64,000 bases of DNA from Microbacterium sp. VKM Ac-2870 (lineage in GTDB: Bacteria; Actinomycetota; Actinomycetes; Actinomycetales; Microbacteriaceae): contig NZ_JADKSH010000001.1 of assembly GCF_015350795.1 (NCBI RefSeq), positions 682,461 through 746,460 of the forward strand, given 5' to 3'. The position numbers were made by a program, and so were the translations under genes. The notes under the pieces were generated by a model, which ran no database searches, was not told where the DNA came from, and worked only from the letters and a program-made list of their open reading frames with translations. Of this stretch, positions 24,387 through 31,992 are shown piece after piece. Position 1 is the first letter of the stretch, and each line of letters starts with the position of its first letter.

Positions 24387-25370
24387 TCATCCCCGCCAAT
24401 CCCACGCGACTCCGCTGAACAACCCTCCGTACACATCACGCAACCGGAGGGTAGCGACGCCGCGGTCATCGAGCACCATCAAGTCGCCCTCGGCTGGATG
24501 AAGTGGACGCGCGTACGGACTAACCCTCTCAAATGCCCAAACTGATGCCGGTTTCTCGCCTATGAACCCGACTTGGATCGACGCCAGCAAAGCTCTGTGA
24601 TGGAATGCGCGGCTACCGAGCTTGAGGGCATCCGCGCGCGCCGCCTCCGCACTGCCTGGCTCAATCCTGAACTTCAGGTCATACACCTCGGCGCGTTTCA
24701 TCGGCTCAGTCTTCGTGTGCGCCTCGTTGATGTGCCAGAAGTGGTCGTTCCAGCCGGCGCCGGCGACAGGGCGGGTGTTGACTTTGAAGTCGCCGCGTTC
24801 GTCGGGGTAGACGATGCCCGGGTAGGAGCGGGTGACGGTGACGTATTCGAGGTCGTCGATCATGTTGGCGAAGCGGTAGTACTCACGGGTCTCTCGCCAC
24901 TTGCGGTTCTCGACGATGATCAGGGTGCTGGTGTGTTCGTAGATGATGCCGCCGTGCATCTCGGGCACGTGCAGCACGAGCGGCGACTGGGCGTATGTTC
25001 CCGCGACGAGTCGTGAGTGCAGGTGGTCGAGTGCTGCCCGCTCTCGACTAGCGACGCTGTCGATGCCGCGGTTGATCGCCGCTCCGTGGATGCGGCGCCG
25101 CTCCTGGAGCCGCGGTACACCTGCCGTCGCCTCACTCAAGGCGAAGACGTCGAGTAGCAGTTCTGCTTCTCGCTCATCGTCGAGAGAGTGGATCGCGGAG
25201 ATGAACCTGTTCTTGAGCCGCTCGTAGGTGTCTTCTTCGGTTCCGCGGAGGACCCGGTCGAGGACTGAGGTGCGGGTGATGCGGCGTTGGATGAAGCCTT
25301 CGTTCTTCCGCAGCCAGTCCAGGTAGTGGCGGAGAGAGTCCGCTTCCATGTCGTCGAGCCGCGCCACCAT
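24387..25370 (-). CDS. Conserved-looking soluble protein of unknown function
   Basis: About 327 residues starting MVARLDDMEADSLRHYLDWL. The first 110 residues are helical and charged (SVLDRVLRGTEEDTYERLKNRFISAIHSLDDEREAELLLDVFALSEATAG); the rest is mixed (LHVPEMHGGIIYEHTSTLIIVENRKWRETREYYRFANMIDD, then VYDLKFRIEPGSAEAARADALKLGSRAFHH). GAGGGGG is very close to the first ATG and fits the GTG codon next to it slightly better, so the start is uncertain by one or a few residues. No known catalytic motif. It stands between the AT-rich pair and the transfer genes and reads away from the latter. Confidence 0.65.
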   Translation of the reverse strand: MVARLDDMEADSLRHYLDWLRKNEGFIQRRITRTSVLDRVLRGTEEDTYERLKNRFISAIHSLDDEREAELLLDVFALSEATAGVPRLQERRRIHGAAINRGIDSVASRERAALDHLHSRLVAGTYAQSPLVLHVPEMHGGIIYEHTSTLIIVENRKWRETREYYRFANMIDDLEYVTVTRSYPGIVYPDERGDFKVNTRPVAGAGWNDHFWHINEAHTKTEPMKRAEVYDLKFRIEPGSAEAARADALKLGSRAFHHRALLASIQVGFIGEKPASVWAFERVSPYARPLHPAEGDLMVLDDRGVATLRLRDVYGGLFSGVAWDWRG

Positions 25371-25451
25371 GCCCCCTCGAGTTGTCGCGTCGATTCCGAC
25401 TTTATTCGGACTTTGGATGCCACTTTCGCCCCGCTTCTACCGTCAAGTCAT

Positions 25452-25468
25452 CCCCGGAAACGCCGGGG
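25452..25468. other. Short perfect hairpin before the transfer operon
   Basis: CCCCGG (25452-25457) and CCGGGG (25463-25468) flank AAACG. The hairpin lies 26 bases upstream of the first gene of the rightward operon, in its probable leader or as a border terminator for the leftward gene's promoter region. Confidence 0.45.
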
Positions 25469-25493
25469 TTCATCTCTTCAGAAGGAGGCCACC

Positions 25494-25799
25494 ATGACCA
25501 CAAGTGAACTGCTCCCCTCCGGGAGCTTGGCGAGCCCCACGCGACTGGGGTCGATGTCGCTGGGCATCCAGCGACAGACCCGCCGCGAGGTCGAGCAGAT
25601 CCAGCGGCGTGCGGTCGTCGCGAAGCTGACCGAGGACGGGCGTGCGCTGCTCAGCAACGTCGCGTTGGAGCACGTCGGTGCGCTGACGGCGATGGAGCAG
25701 CACCTCATCACCATCGCCCCGCTCGGTGAAGCCCGCTACCGGGAGATCGTGGACAGCTACACACTCGGCGCCGCCGCGGCGATCCGGCGGTGGCACTGA
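25494..25799 (+). CDS. Small protein of the transfer operon, unknown function
   Basis: A 101-residue protein with a strong AGAAGGAGG site. It is helical (QIQRRAVVAKLTEDGRALLSNVALEHVGALTAMEQHLI, APLGEARYREIVDSYTLGAAAAIRRW). Proteins of this kind sit at the head of actinobacterial integrative-element operons with a small membrane protein behind, as here (one base separates the two genes). No enzymatic motif. Possibly a membrane-complex partner of the next gene. Confidence 0.7.
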   Translation: MTTSELLPSGSLASPTRLGSMSLGIQRQTRREVEQIQRRAVVAKLTEDGRALLSNVALEHVGALTAMEQHLITIAPLGEARYREIVDSYTLGAAAAIRRWH

Positions 25800-25800
25800 C

Positions 25801-26073
25801 ATGACCGCACTCGCATTCCTCTCCCTGCCGTTCCTGATCGTCGGCGGGCTCGTCAAAGGCGTCTCTTACGTGGGTAGGTGGGTCATGAACCTGTATGAGC
25901 GTCACCGTGCGCGTAAGCGTGCCGCCATCGAGGCGGAGCTCGATCGGACGCAGGCGGAGCTTCGCGGCACGATCCTGAGCCTGGCCGATGCGCTCGGGAT
26001 GGAAGCTCACGAGGCCCGGAAGGCGCTCATCCGCGAGTCGTACCTCGCATCCGGACGCGCCCCGGAGGCCTGA
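25801..26073 (+). CDS. Small membrane-anchored coiled-coil protein
   Basis: A 90-residue protein: one N-terminal hydrophobic helix (LAFLSLPFLIVGGLVKGVSYVG) followed by a basic and then amphipathic helix (RHRARKRAAIEAELDRTQAELRGTILSLADALGMEAHEARKAL). One base separates it from the preceding stop, so the two are cotranslated. The layout suggests a membrane adaptor of the transfer apparatus; the function is not known. Confidence 0.68.
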   Translation: MTALAFLSLPFLIVGGLVKGVSYVGRWVMNLYERHRARKRAAIEAELDRTQAELRGTILSLADALGMEAHEARKALIRESYLASGRAPEA

Positions 26074-26160
26074 GTCAGACCGGCCGGGGCGACAGGCAGT
26101 GTTACCGCGACTGGCGCGCGTCGCCCCGGCCTTCGACTCGCCGTCCGTCTCACGACGCCC

Positions 26161-26211
26161 CTGTGGATGGGTTCGTGTGGTTTTTGCAACATCCACAGGA
26201 CTTGTCCACAG
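26161..26211. promoter_or_regulatory. Cluster of DnaA-box-like sites with a 9-bp inverted repeat
   Basis: CTGTGGATG (26161-26169) and CATCCACAG (26190-26198) form a perfect inverted repeat, and TTGTCCACAG follows at 26202-26211, so three TCCACA cores lie within 51 bases. TTGTCCACA is a DnaA box with a single change from the consensus TTATCCACA. The space between genes (26074-26367) is the longest in the transfer operon. A replication or transfer origin is possible. Confidence 0.5.
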
Positions 26212-26367
26212 CCCACCTCAAGAGGCCTGCCAACGCTGCCCGTGGGGTGCGCGATTGGACGGTTGCTGAAACCGGCCTGAGAGCGCATAACCAGGGAGGC
26301 AGCCCCGCACGACCGCGATATTCGTCGTCAACCCAGCGGGCTAAGACCGCTGCGGGAAGGAGCACAC

Positions 26368-26997
26368 ATGCACACCACCAACACCAACCATCACCCGGCC
26401 GGCGCCCCCACGACGGCTCCGGGACGCCGCTATCGGACGATCCTGGCCGACCCGCCCTGGCAGGCCGGCCAGCAGGGAAAGTACGGCGCGGAGCACCACT
26501 ACAACCTCATGAGCCTCGAGCGCATCAAGGCGATGCCCGTCGCCGACCTCGCGGACGACAATGCGCACCTCTATCTCTGGTGCTACCCGTCGACCCGGTA
26601 TGTGGCGGAGGACGTCATGCGGGCGTGGGGGTTCGAGTTCAAGGACGAGTTCATCTGGGGCAAAGACCAAATGGGCCTCGGCCAGTACTTCCGCCACGCC
26701 CACGAAACCCTCCTGCTCGGCGTGAAAGGCAAGCTCCCGGTCAAGTTCAAAGGGCAACGGTCGTTCACGATGCTGCCCCGCCAGGACCACTCCCACAAGC
26801 CGGAGGAAGTCCACGCCATGATCCAACGGCTCAGCCCCGGCCCCTACCTGGAGCTCTTCGCCCGCCGCCCCACGCACGGCTGGGACATCTGGGGCAACGA
26901 AGTCCAGTCCGATATCTCCATCCCTGGCTACCCGGTCCCCAGCGACGCGCTCCCGCCCCGCACGGCTGACCCGCGTTCGGAGGTCGACCATGCCTGA
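26368..26997 (+). CDS. MT-A70 family N6-adenine methyltransferase
   Basis: A 209-residue enzyme. The catalytic motif is TILADPPWQ (DPPW, about residues 26-34), and the AdoMet region LELFARRPTHGWDIWGNEV is near the C-terminus, in permuted order as in the MT-A70 (METTL3/IME4, phage and plasmid) family. GGAAGGAG precedes the ATG. It methylates adenine in DNA or RNA, using AdoMet. In actinobacterial mobile elements such orphans probably protect the element against host restriction; no matching endonuclease gene is adjacent. Confidence 0.88.
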   Translation: MHTTNTNHHPAGAPTTAPGRRYRTILADPPWQAGQQGKYGAEHHYNLMSLERIKAMPVADLADDNAHLYLWCYPSTRYVAEDVMRAWGFEFKDEFIWGKDQMGLGQYFRHAHETLLLGVKGKLPVKFKGQRSFTMLPRQDHSHKPEEVHAMIQRLSPGPYLELFARRPTHGWDIWGNEVQSDISIPGYPVPSDALPPRTADPRSEVDHA

Positions 26998-27035
26998 CCT
27001 GATCCAACTCCCCCTAATCCCTTCGGAGGTTCCCC

Positions 27036-27236
27036 ATGTCCTCATCCGAGAAGACCGTCCTACAGCGGCTCGTGTCCGCCTGTGCGACCGTCGCCTTCGC
27101 CGCGTTCCTGCTGTGGCTCGCCGTGTGGCTGCTGCAGCAGATCTGGGGCTGGCTGCTCCTGATCCTGCTCATCGCCGCGGTCGTCACGGTGGTCGTGATC
27201 GTGCTGCGCGGACGCCGCGACCGGTGGTTTCGATAG
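27036..27236 (+). CDS. Small membrane protein (66 residues)
   Basis: The protein has a long hydrophobic span (LVSACATVAFAAFLLWLAVWLLQQIWGWLLLILLIAAVVTVVVIVL) that makes two close helices, with a basic end RGRRDRWFR. TTCGGAGG gives a good start. Small double-helix proteins are common in conjugation operons as accessory components. Between this gene and MT-A70 (26998-27035) nothing else is seen. Confidence 0.65.
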   Translation: MSSSEKTVLQRLVSACATVAFAAFLLWLAVWLLQQIWGWLLLILLIAAVVTVVVIVLRGRRDRWFR

Positions 27237-27246
27237 GAGACCGCCG

Positions 27247-27477
27247 ATGAGCGGCCCAACTCGCCGCGGTCGGGGACGACCCCGCCGCGAGTACCGCATC
27301 CGCATCCGTGCAGAGCGCCGTGAGCAGCCCGACTACGACAAGCTCGCCCGCGCCCTCCTCGAACACGCCGCGATGGAAGAACGCGCGCGTCGTCAGGGAC
27401 GCTCATCTGCCCGCGACGTGACGCCCGGACCCGCCGATGAGACGCCCGGCGCCGAGACGGAAGGGAGCGCCTCATGA
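27247..27477 (+). CDS. Small basic-to-acidic hypothetical protein
   Basis: 76 residues, starting MSGPTRRGRGRPRREYRIRI, with a very basic N-terminal half, a helix (DYDKLARALLEHAAMEERARRQG) and an acidic tail. It overlaps the coupling ATPase gene by four bases (ATGA). The basic GRGRP segment is like an AT hook, so nucleic acid binding is possible. No family recognised. Confidence 0.6.
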   Translation: MSGPTRRGRGRPRREYRIRIRAERREQPDYDKLARALLEHAAMEERARRQGRSSARDVTPGPADETPGAETEGSAS

Positions 27478-29612
27478 CGACGTGGCGTGAACTGCACCTG
27501 TCCGCCGTCGACGAAGCCCACGCCCTCGGATTCCTCCGCGCGCTCGCGGCGACCGAAGGGCGAGGCGGGATCGTGTGGGAGATCCGCACCGAAGCCGGCC
27601 GCACCCGCTACCTGATCGGCGCCGACCCGACCGACCTGTCCGCGACGCTGTCCACCCTGCGCCGTCTCATGCCCAACGTGGCCGTGACCACCCCGGAACC
27701 ACGGCGAGACGCAGAACGCGCAGGCCGGCTGCAGATGCGCGGCCGGTACCTGAACCTCGCCCTCGACGCCCGCACCGAGACGCTGCGCGCGGTGCTCGCT
27801 GCGCTGTCCGGCGCCACGGGTAAGGAGGACACCCTCGTCCTCCAGGTCGTGCTCGGCCGGGCCCTCGCCCCCGAGCTCCTCCCGACCGGCTCCCCCGACC
27901 CGAGCGCGTCGCTCGGCAGGACGCTGGTTTCGGGGCCGCGTCCGGCGGAGCGGAGTATGCATGCCCGGATGCAGGACAAGCTCGCGCAGTACCGGTTCCG
28001 CACCGTCGTACGCATCGGCGTCACCAGCCCCTCCCCGGTACGCAGGCGCCTGCTCATCCACGGATTGCTCGCTGCGATCCGGACCCTGCAGTCCAGCGGG
28101 GTGAAGATCTCCCTCACCACGAAGAACCCCGCCAACCTCGACGCTGGCCTGATCCCACTGCGGCAGCCTCTCCGTTTGACGCCGGAGGAGCTCCTCCCCC
28201 TGCTGGCGTGGCCGATCGGGGACGGCGACCTGCCCGGCCTCCCGAATCGCCACCCCGCACTTCTCGCACCGCCCACCACCTACACGCCGCCGAAGAAGCG
28301 CATCTTCGCGACCTCGACCGCACCCGGCAGCAACACCCCCGTCGGCATCGACATCGCTGATGCCCTGCGACACACCCACCTCTATGGGCCGACGGGGTCG
28401 GGGAAGAGCACCCTCATGCTGCACCTCATCAAGGCAGACATCGACGCCGGTCGATCGGTTGTCGTGGTCGATCCGAAACGGGACCTCGCGATGGACGTAC
28501 TCAGCCTCATCCCGGAGAACCGGCGCAGCGAGGTGGCGATCATCGACTCCCTCTCGACGCGCCCGGCCGGGGTGAACCCGTTCGCCGGGTTTGACGGGCC
28601 TGGGCAGGGGGATCGTCGTGCGCTGGTGGCGGAGAGCATGCTCGACCTGTTCCGTGGCCTGTTCCCTGCGGCGTTTGGCCCCCTCACCGCCGACACTCTC
28701 CACGCCTCCTTCCTCACCTTGACCTACGCCCCCGACGCGTCCCTCGCGGTGCTCCCGAAACTCCTGACCGACGACAAGTACCGACGCAAGGTCGTCGCCA
28801 CGATCAGTGAGCCGTCGCTGCTGGAGTTTTGGGCCCACTACGAGCAGAAGAGCCCCGGCCAGCAAGCCGCCGCTATCGGCCCGGTCATGACCCGGCTGCG
28901 CCAGTTCCTGCTGCGCCCCGGAGTGCGGGCCGTGCTCGATCAACCGCACCCGGCGTTCGACCTCGCCGACCTGTTCACCAAACCTCGCATCCTGATCGTG
29001 AGCCTGAATCGGGGACTGCTCGGTACCCAGGCCGCCAGCCTGCTCGGCTCCCTCGTCGTCAGCCAGCTGTGGCAGCTCATCCTTGCCCGCGCCGCCGTCC
29101 CACCCGAGAACCGCAAACCCGTCAGCATCTACGTCGACGAAGCGCAGCACTTCCTGCACATCGGGGATCTCCAAGAAGCCCTCGAACAGTCCCGATCGCT
29201 GGGCGCGGCGTGGCACCTCGCCCACCAAGACCGCGGACAACTCTCCCCGAGCCTGCTGAAAGCCATCGACGCCAACGCGAGAAACAAGATCATCTTCGGC
29301 CTCGAAGACGACGAAGCCAGAACGGCCGCGCGCCTCACCGGCCTCGACCCCGAAGACTTCACCCGCCTCCCGCCCTACGAGATCTACACCAGCCTCCAAT
29401 CTGCAGGTTCCCGCACCGGTTGGTTCTCCGCCCGCGTTTTCCCACCGCCCAAGGCCATCACCAGCGCCGACGTCGTCATCGCCGAAGCAGAAGCCCACTA
29501 CGGCTCCCTCGTGGCGACACCCAACAGCCAGGCACCGAACCACAGCGCCAACACCACCACGCTCCTGGATGAGGACGAGCCCATCGGGCGCACGAAACGG
29601 AGCCCGAAATGA
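27474..29612 (+). CDS. VirD4/HerA-like P-loop ATPase, probable coupling protein
   Basis: A 712-residue protein. An N-terminal alpha/beta region (about 1-280) without membrane helices precedes the motor: Walker A GPTGSGKS at 305-312 and Walker B YVDEAQHF with the acids at 555-556; SRSLGAAWHLAHQD corresponds to the sensor helix of TraD/VirD4/HerA proteins, and the end is a short disordered tail. Such ATPases bring DNA to a type IV secretion channel or pump it across a septum. Absence of N-terminal membrane helices suggests anchoring through the small membrane proteins encoded just upstream. No relaxase is found in this element; see the one at 48708. Confidence 0.85.
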   Translation: MTTWRELHLSAVDEAHALGFLRALAATEGRGGIVWEIRTEAGRTRYLIGADPTDLSATLSTLRRLMPNVAVTTPEPRRDAERAGRLQMRGRYLNLALDARTETLRAVLAALSGATGKEDTLVLQVVLGRALAPELLPTGSPDPSASLGRTLVSGPRPAERSMHARMQDKLAQYRFRTVVRIGVTSPSPVRRRLLIHGLLAAIRTLQSSGVKISLTTKNPANLDAGLIPLRQPLRLTPEELLPLLAWPIGDGDLPGLPNRHPALLAPPTTYTPPKKRIFATSTAPGSNTPVGIDIADALRHTHLYGPTGSGKSTLMLHLIKADIDAGRSVVVVDPKRDLAMDVLSLIPENRRSEVAIIDSLSTRPAGVNPFAGFDGPGQGDRRALVAESMLDLFRGLFPAAFGPLTADTLHASFLTLTYAPDASLAVLPKLLTDDKYRRKVVATISEPSLLEFWAHYEQKSPGQQAAAIGPVMTRLRQFLLRPGVRAVLDQPHPAFDLADLFTKPRILIVSLNRGLLGTQAASLLGSLVVSQLWQLILARAAVPPENRKPVSIYVDEAQHFLHIGDLQEALEQSRSLGAAWHLAHQDRGQLSPSLLKAIDANARNKIIFGLEDDEARTAARLTGLDPEDFTRLPPYEIYTSLQSAGSRTGWFSARVFPPPKAITSADVVIAEAEAHYGSLVATPNSQAPNHSANTTTLLDEDEPIGRTKRSPK

Positions 29613-29781
29613 GACGCAGTGAAGAGGTGAGGGGGTGTCCAATCGCCCGACGGTTCGGAAGCAGAAACCAGCCGAGAACCCCGCATCATGGCGGCGTCGC
29701 TCGCCTCGTAAGGGAGGGGACTCTCCCGCCCCTGGCGGGATCCCTGTCGCCCGTCACCTGGGTCACGAGGGAGGCCCACGG

Positions 29782-30636
29782 ATGAGCGACCACTCGACAC
29801 CGGCAACGCGCATCAGCGGAAACCAGCGAGCCGCCCTTCTCGAGCGACTGTCGAGCCGAGATCTCGCTGTGCTGCGCTTCCTCCGCGCCCAGGGATACGC
29901 CTCCTCCGCCCATGTGCGGCGGATGTTCTTCACCGACCACGCCACACTCAGCGCAGCCACCCGGGCCACGGTCCGCGTCCTCGACCGCCTCCTGACGCTC
30001 CGGCTCGTCACTCGACTGGAGCGAAAGATCGGCGGATACACGCGAGGCTCCGCCGCATACATCTGGCACCTCGACGCCGCCGGCGAGCGTCTCACCCGCG
30101 CAGAACACGCCCCACGCCGCCGCTACACCGAACCAGCCCTCCCATTCCTGGACCACCGCCTCCAGGTCACCGACACCGTCGTCACTCTGCACGAGCTGAC
30201 CCGCGACGGAGACACGCAGCTCAGCAGCATCGCCGTCGAGACCGCCGCCTGGCGCGGCTTCCTTAGCCCGCACGGCACCAGCACCATCCTCAAACCAGAC
30301 CTCTACGCACGATTGTCGACCGAGACCTACGACGACCACTGGTACATCGAAATCGACCGCGGCACCGAAAGCCTGCCCGTCCTGCTGCAGAAATGCCGCG
30401 CCTACGCCGCGTACCGGGCCACCGGCCGCGCGCAGGCCGAACACGGCGTCTTCCCCCGTGTCCTCTGGATTGTGCCCACGAAGCGGCGCGTGGAGCGCTT
30501 CACCGCGGCTATCAGGGCCGAGCAGGGCCTCCCGGACCGGCTGTTCACCGTCATCACCCCCGACCAACTCGAGGCGACCATCCGAGACGACACCGCCCCT
30601 GAAGTACCCACAGCACCCGAAAGGAGGAACCCATGA
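29782..30636 (+). CDS. Replication-relaxation family protein
   Basis: From the ATG at 29782 (GAGGGAGG in front), 284 residues; the open frame extends to 29635 without a good site. The N-terminal winged helix (DLAVLRFLRAQGYASSAHVRRMFF, about residues 24-47) is followed by a nuclease-like fold with KPDLYARLSTETYDDHWYIEIDRGTESLPVLLQKCRAYAAYR, the D-x-E-x-D and K/R-x-Y pattern of the family. These proteins are typical of actinobacterial integrative elements and are thought to act in plasmid-type replication or relaxation; biochemical proof is scarce. It overlaps the next gene by 4 bases. Confidence 0.82.
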   Translation: MSDHSTPATRISGNQRAALLERLSSRDLAVLRFLRAQGYASSAHVRRMFFTDHATLSAATRATVRVLDRLLTLRLVTRLERKIGGYTRGSAAYIWHLDAAGERLTRAEHAPRRRYTEPALPFLDHRLQVTDTVVTLHELTRDGDTQLSSIAVETAAWRGFLSPHGTSTILKPDLYARLSTETYDDHWYIEIDRGTESLPVLLQKCRAYAAYRATGRAQAEHGVFPRVLWIVPTKRRVERFTAAIRAEQGLPDRLFTVITPDQLEATIRDDTAPEVPTAPERRNP

Positions 30637-31091
30637 GCCCCGAAACACCCCCACCGAATCAACGTGAACCAGAGAACGAACCCTGGCGTCCACGCAGCAA
30701 CCCACCGTTCGGGCCGGAAGCGGCAGCCTCCGTCGAACGTTCGCTCGCGCAGCTCCGCGATCCTGACGACGCCCTGCGGATCCTGAACGGCGTGGAACTG
30801 AATGGCGCCGCGTTCGCCGCTTACCTGATGCTCGCCGACACCAACCTCGCCGCCGAGAACATCACCGATACCTTCTACGACAGCTACCTCGACGCCTGGA
30901 AACACTTCGACCAGTTCCGCACCGTCGTCCTCGAAAACCTCGGCTGGCTCGACGCCGTCAGCGCCGTCATGACCGAACAAGGCATCCCCACCGACCACCT
31001 CACCTGGAACCGAGGCGCCATCGACCAGCAGATCTTCCAGACCTACGACGCCGTCCACCTCGACGGCTGGTGGCACATCTTCCAGAAGTAG
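30633..31091 (+). CDS. Conserved hypothetical protein after the replication-relaxation gene
   Basis: A 152-residue protein, translationally coupled (ATGA). The N-terminal 35 residues are Pro-rich and disordered; the rest is helical (SVERSLAQLRDPDDALRILNGVELNGAAFAAYLMLADTNLAAENI, DTFYDSYLDAWKHFDQFRTVVLENLGWL). The LWNGVELNGAAF-type signature is common in the same position of related elements. No domain with a known function. Confidence 0.65.
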   Translation: MSPETPPPNQREPENEPWRPRSNPPFGPEAAASVERSLAQLRDPDDALRILNGVELNGAAFAAYLMLADTNLAAENITDTFYDSYLDAWKHFDQFRTVVLENLGWLDAVSAVMTEQGIPTDHLTWNRGAIDQQIFQTYDAVHLDGWWHIFQK

Positions 31092-31210
31092 CGACTTCCG
31101 GCGCTCGTCAGTGCGAGAGCCGGGCACGGGCTCACCCACCGGGTGAGGAACAACAAAACAGACCGGAGACGCCACCCGCGGCCCCGGCGACCTCATGAAA
31201 GGAGGCGACC

Positions 31211-31588
31211 ATGCACCACATCATCAACAACACGAGCCTGGAGAGGAGGGGCGACGATGTCGCCGCCTTGATCCTGATCGAGAACATGGAGACGGGGCGC
31301 TCACCGGACCGGTACGGCGCGCTCACACTAGAAGAGCAGTTCCAGATTGCACGAGCCGAAGCCCAACGCCACGGCCTACAACTGCAACGACTCATCACGC
31401 TGTGGGATGTGCCCGACAACGATCGGGAATCTCGCCTCGCCAACATGCTCGACTGCCTCAAGGAGAGACCTGCACGGTTCCTCATCGTGCCGAGCTCCTT
31501 GTACCGCGGATTCACGAGGACTCTCGTCAGACAGCACCGAAGAGTACTGAACCGACACGGAACCACCCTCCTGATCACGGAGAAGTGA
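31211..31588 (+). CDS. Degenerate serine-recombinase-like protein lacking the catalytic serine
   Basis: A 125-residue protein with GAAAGGAGG before the ATG. The region ALTLEEQFQIARAEAQRHGLQLQRLITLWDV, LANMLDCLKERPARFLIVPSSLYRGFTR, VLNRHGTTLLI follows the sequence pattern of a resolvase catalytic domain (SLEEQ..A...A...G, then RP.L..ML, +++..+.R..R, LxxxGxxL). The expected YxRVS box is replaced by LILIENMETGRS, so the nucleophile is missing. It precedes the true integrase. It may regulate or pair with it; this is inferred from pattern and place. Confidence 0.55.
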   Translation: MHHIINNTSLERRGDDVAALILIENMETGRSPDRYGALTLEEQFQIARAEAQRHGLQLQRLITLWDVPDNDRESRLANMLDCLKERPARFLIVPSSLYRGFTRTLVRQHRRVLNRHGTTLLITEK

Positions 31589-31597
31589 GGTCACATC

Positions 31598-31634
31598 CTC
31601 GGCCTCGCCGCCCCAACAAGGCGGCGGGGCCGAG
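31598..31634 (+). terminator. Strong GC-rich hairpin between small gene and integrase operon
   Basis: A 15-base arm (31598-31612) pairs with 31620-31634 with a single T/G mismatch around a CCAACAA loop; the arms begin CTCGGCC and end GGCCGAG. No long T-run. It follows the stop at 31588 by 10 bases and so very probably ends that transcript. A weaker hairpin, CTCACCC/GGGTGAG, lies at 31131-31147 after the preceding gene. Confidence 0.65.
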
Positions 31635-31764
31635 TCAACCACCCAGCGCATAAATACCTGATCAGTGATGACAATTCCACATCACCTGAAGTATCGACTT
31701 CCCACACAAAGAGAGCGTAAATAGGGAAGCTAAGTCCGCCCATCCGGGCAGAAAGGAGATCACT

Positions 31765-31992
31765 ATGACACAACAAGAACTAGCGGCCCCGACACCCCAA
31801 GACCACGACGGCGGGCTCGACCTGATGGCCAGGGCGATCCAGGAGGCGCTCACGATCGTGGGCACGATCCGCAGCGAGGACCACGGCCAAGACGTCCGAG
31901 AAGGCAAGCGGCGAGCGAGAGAGCGCCGAGAAGCCGCTGCCGGATCAGCCTGCACGGCAGGTGCCGTACGCGCTGAAGGGACGCGCCAATGA
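31765..31992 (+). CDS. Small helical protein coupled to the integrase
   Basis: 75 residues starting MTQQELAAPTPQDHDGGLDL, with AGAAAGGAG in front. The middle is a helix (MARAIQEALTIVGTIRSE) and the tail is very basic (GKRRARERREAA). Its last codons overlap the integrase start (ATGA), so the two are cotranslated. Small coupled partners of large serine integrases can be direction factors; no such family is recognised here, so this is speculative. Confidence 0.6.
   Translation: MTQQELAAPTPQDHDGGLDLMARAIQEALTIVGTIRSEDHGQDVREGKRRARERREAAAGSACTAGAVRAEGTRQ

Noticed and set aside
27393..29642. A 749-codon open frame opposite the VirD4-like ATPase
   Set aside because: It is the antisense of a clear P-loop ATPase, has a repetitive Gly/Glu/Arg composition and no motif; caused by high GC.
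29686..31196. Long minus-strand frames of 339 and 264 codons
   Set aside because: They mirror the replication-relaxation and following genes and have shadow composition.
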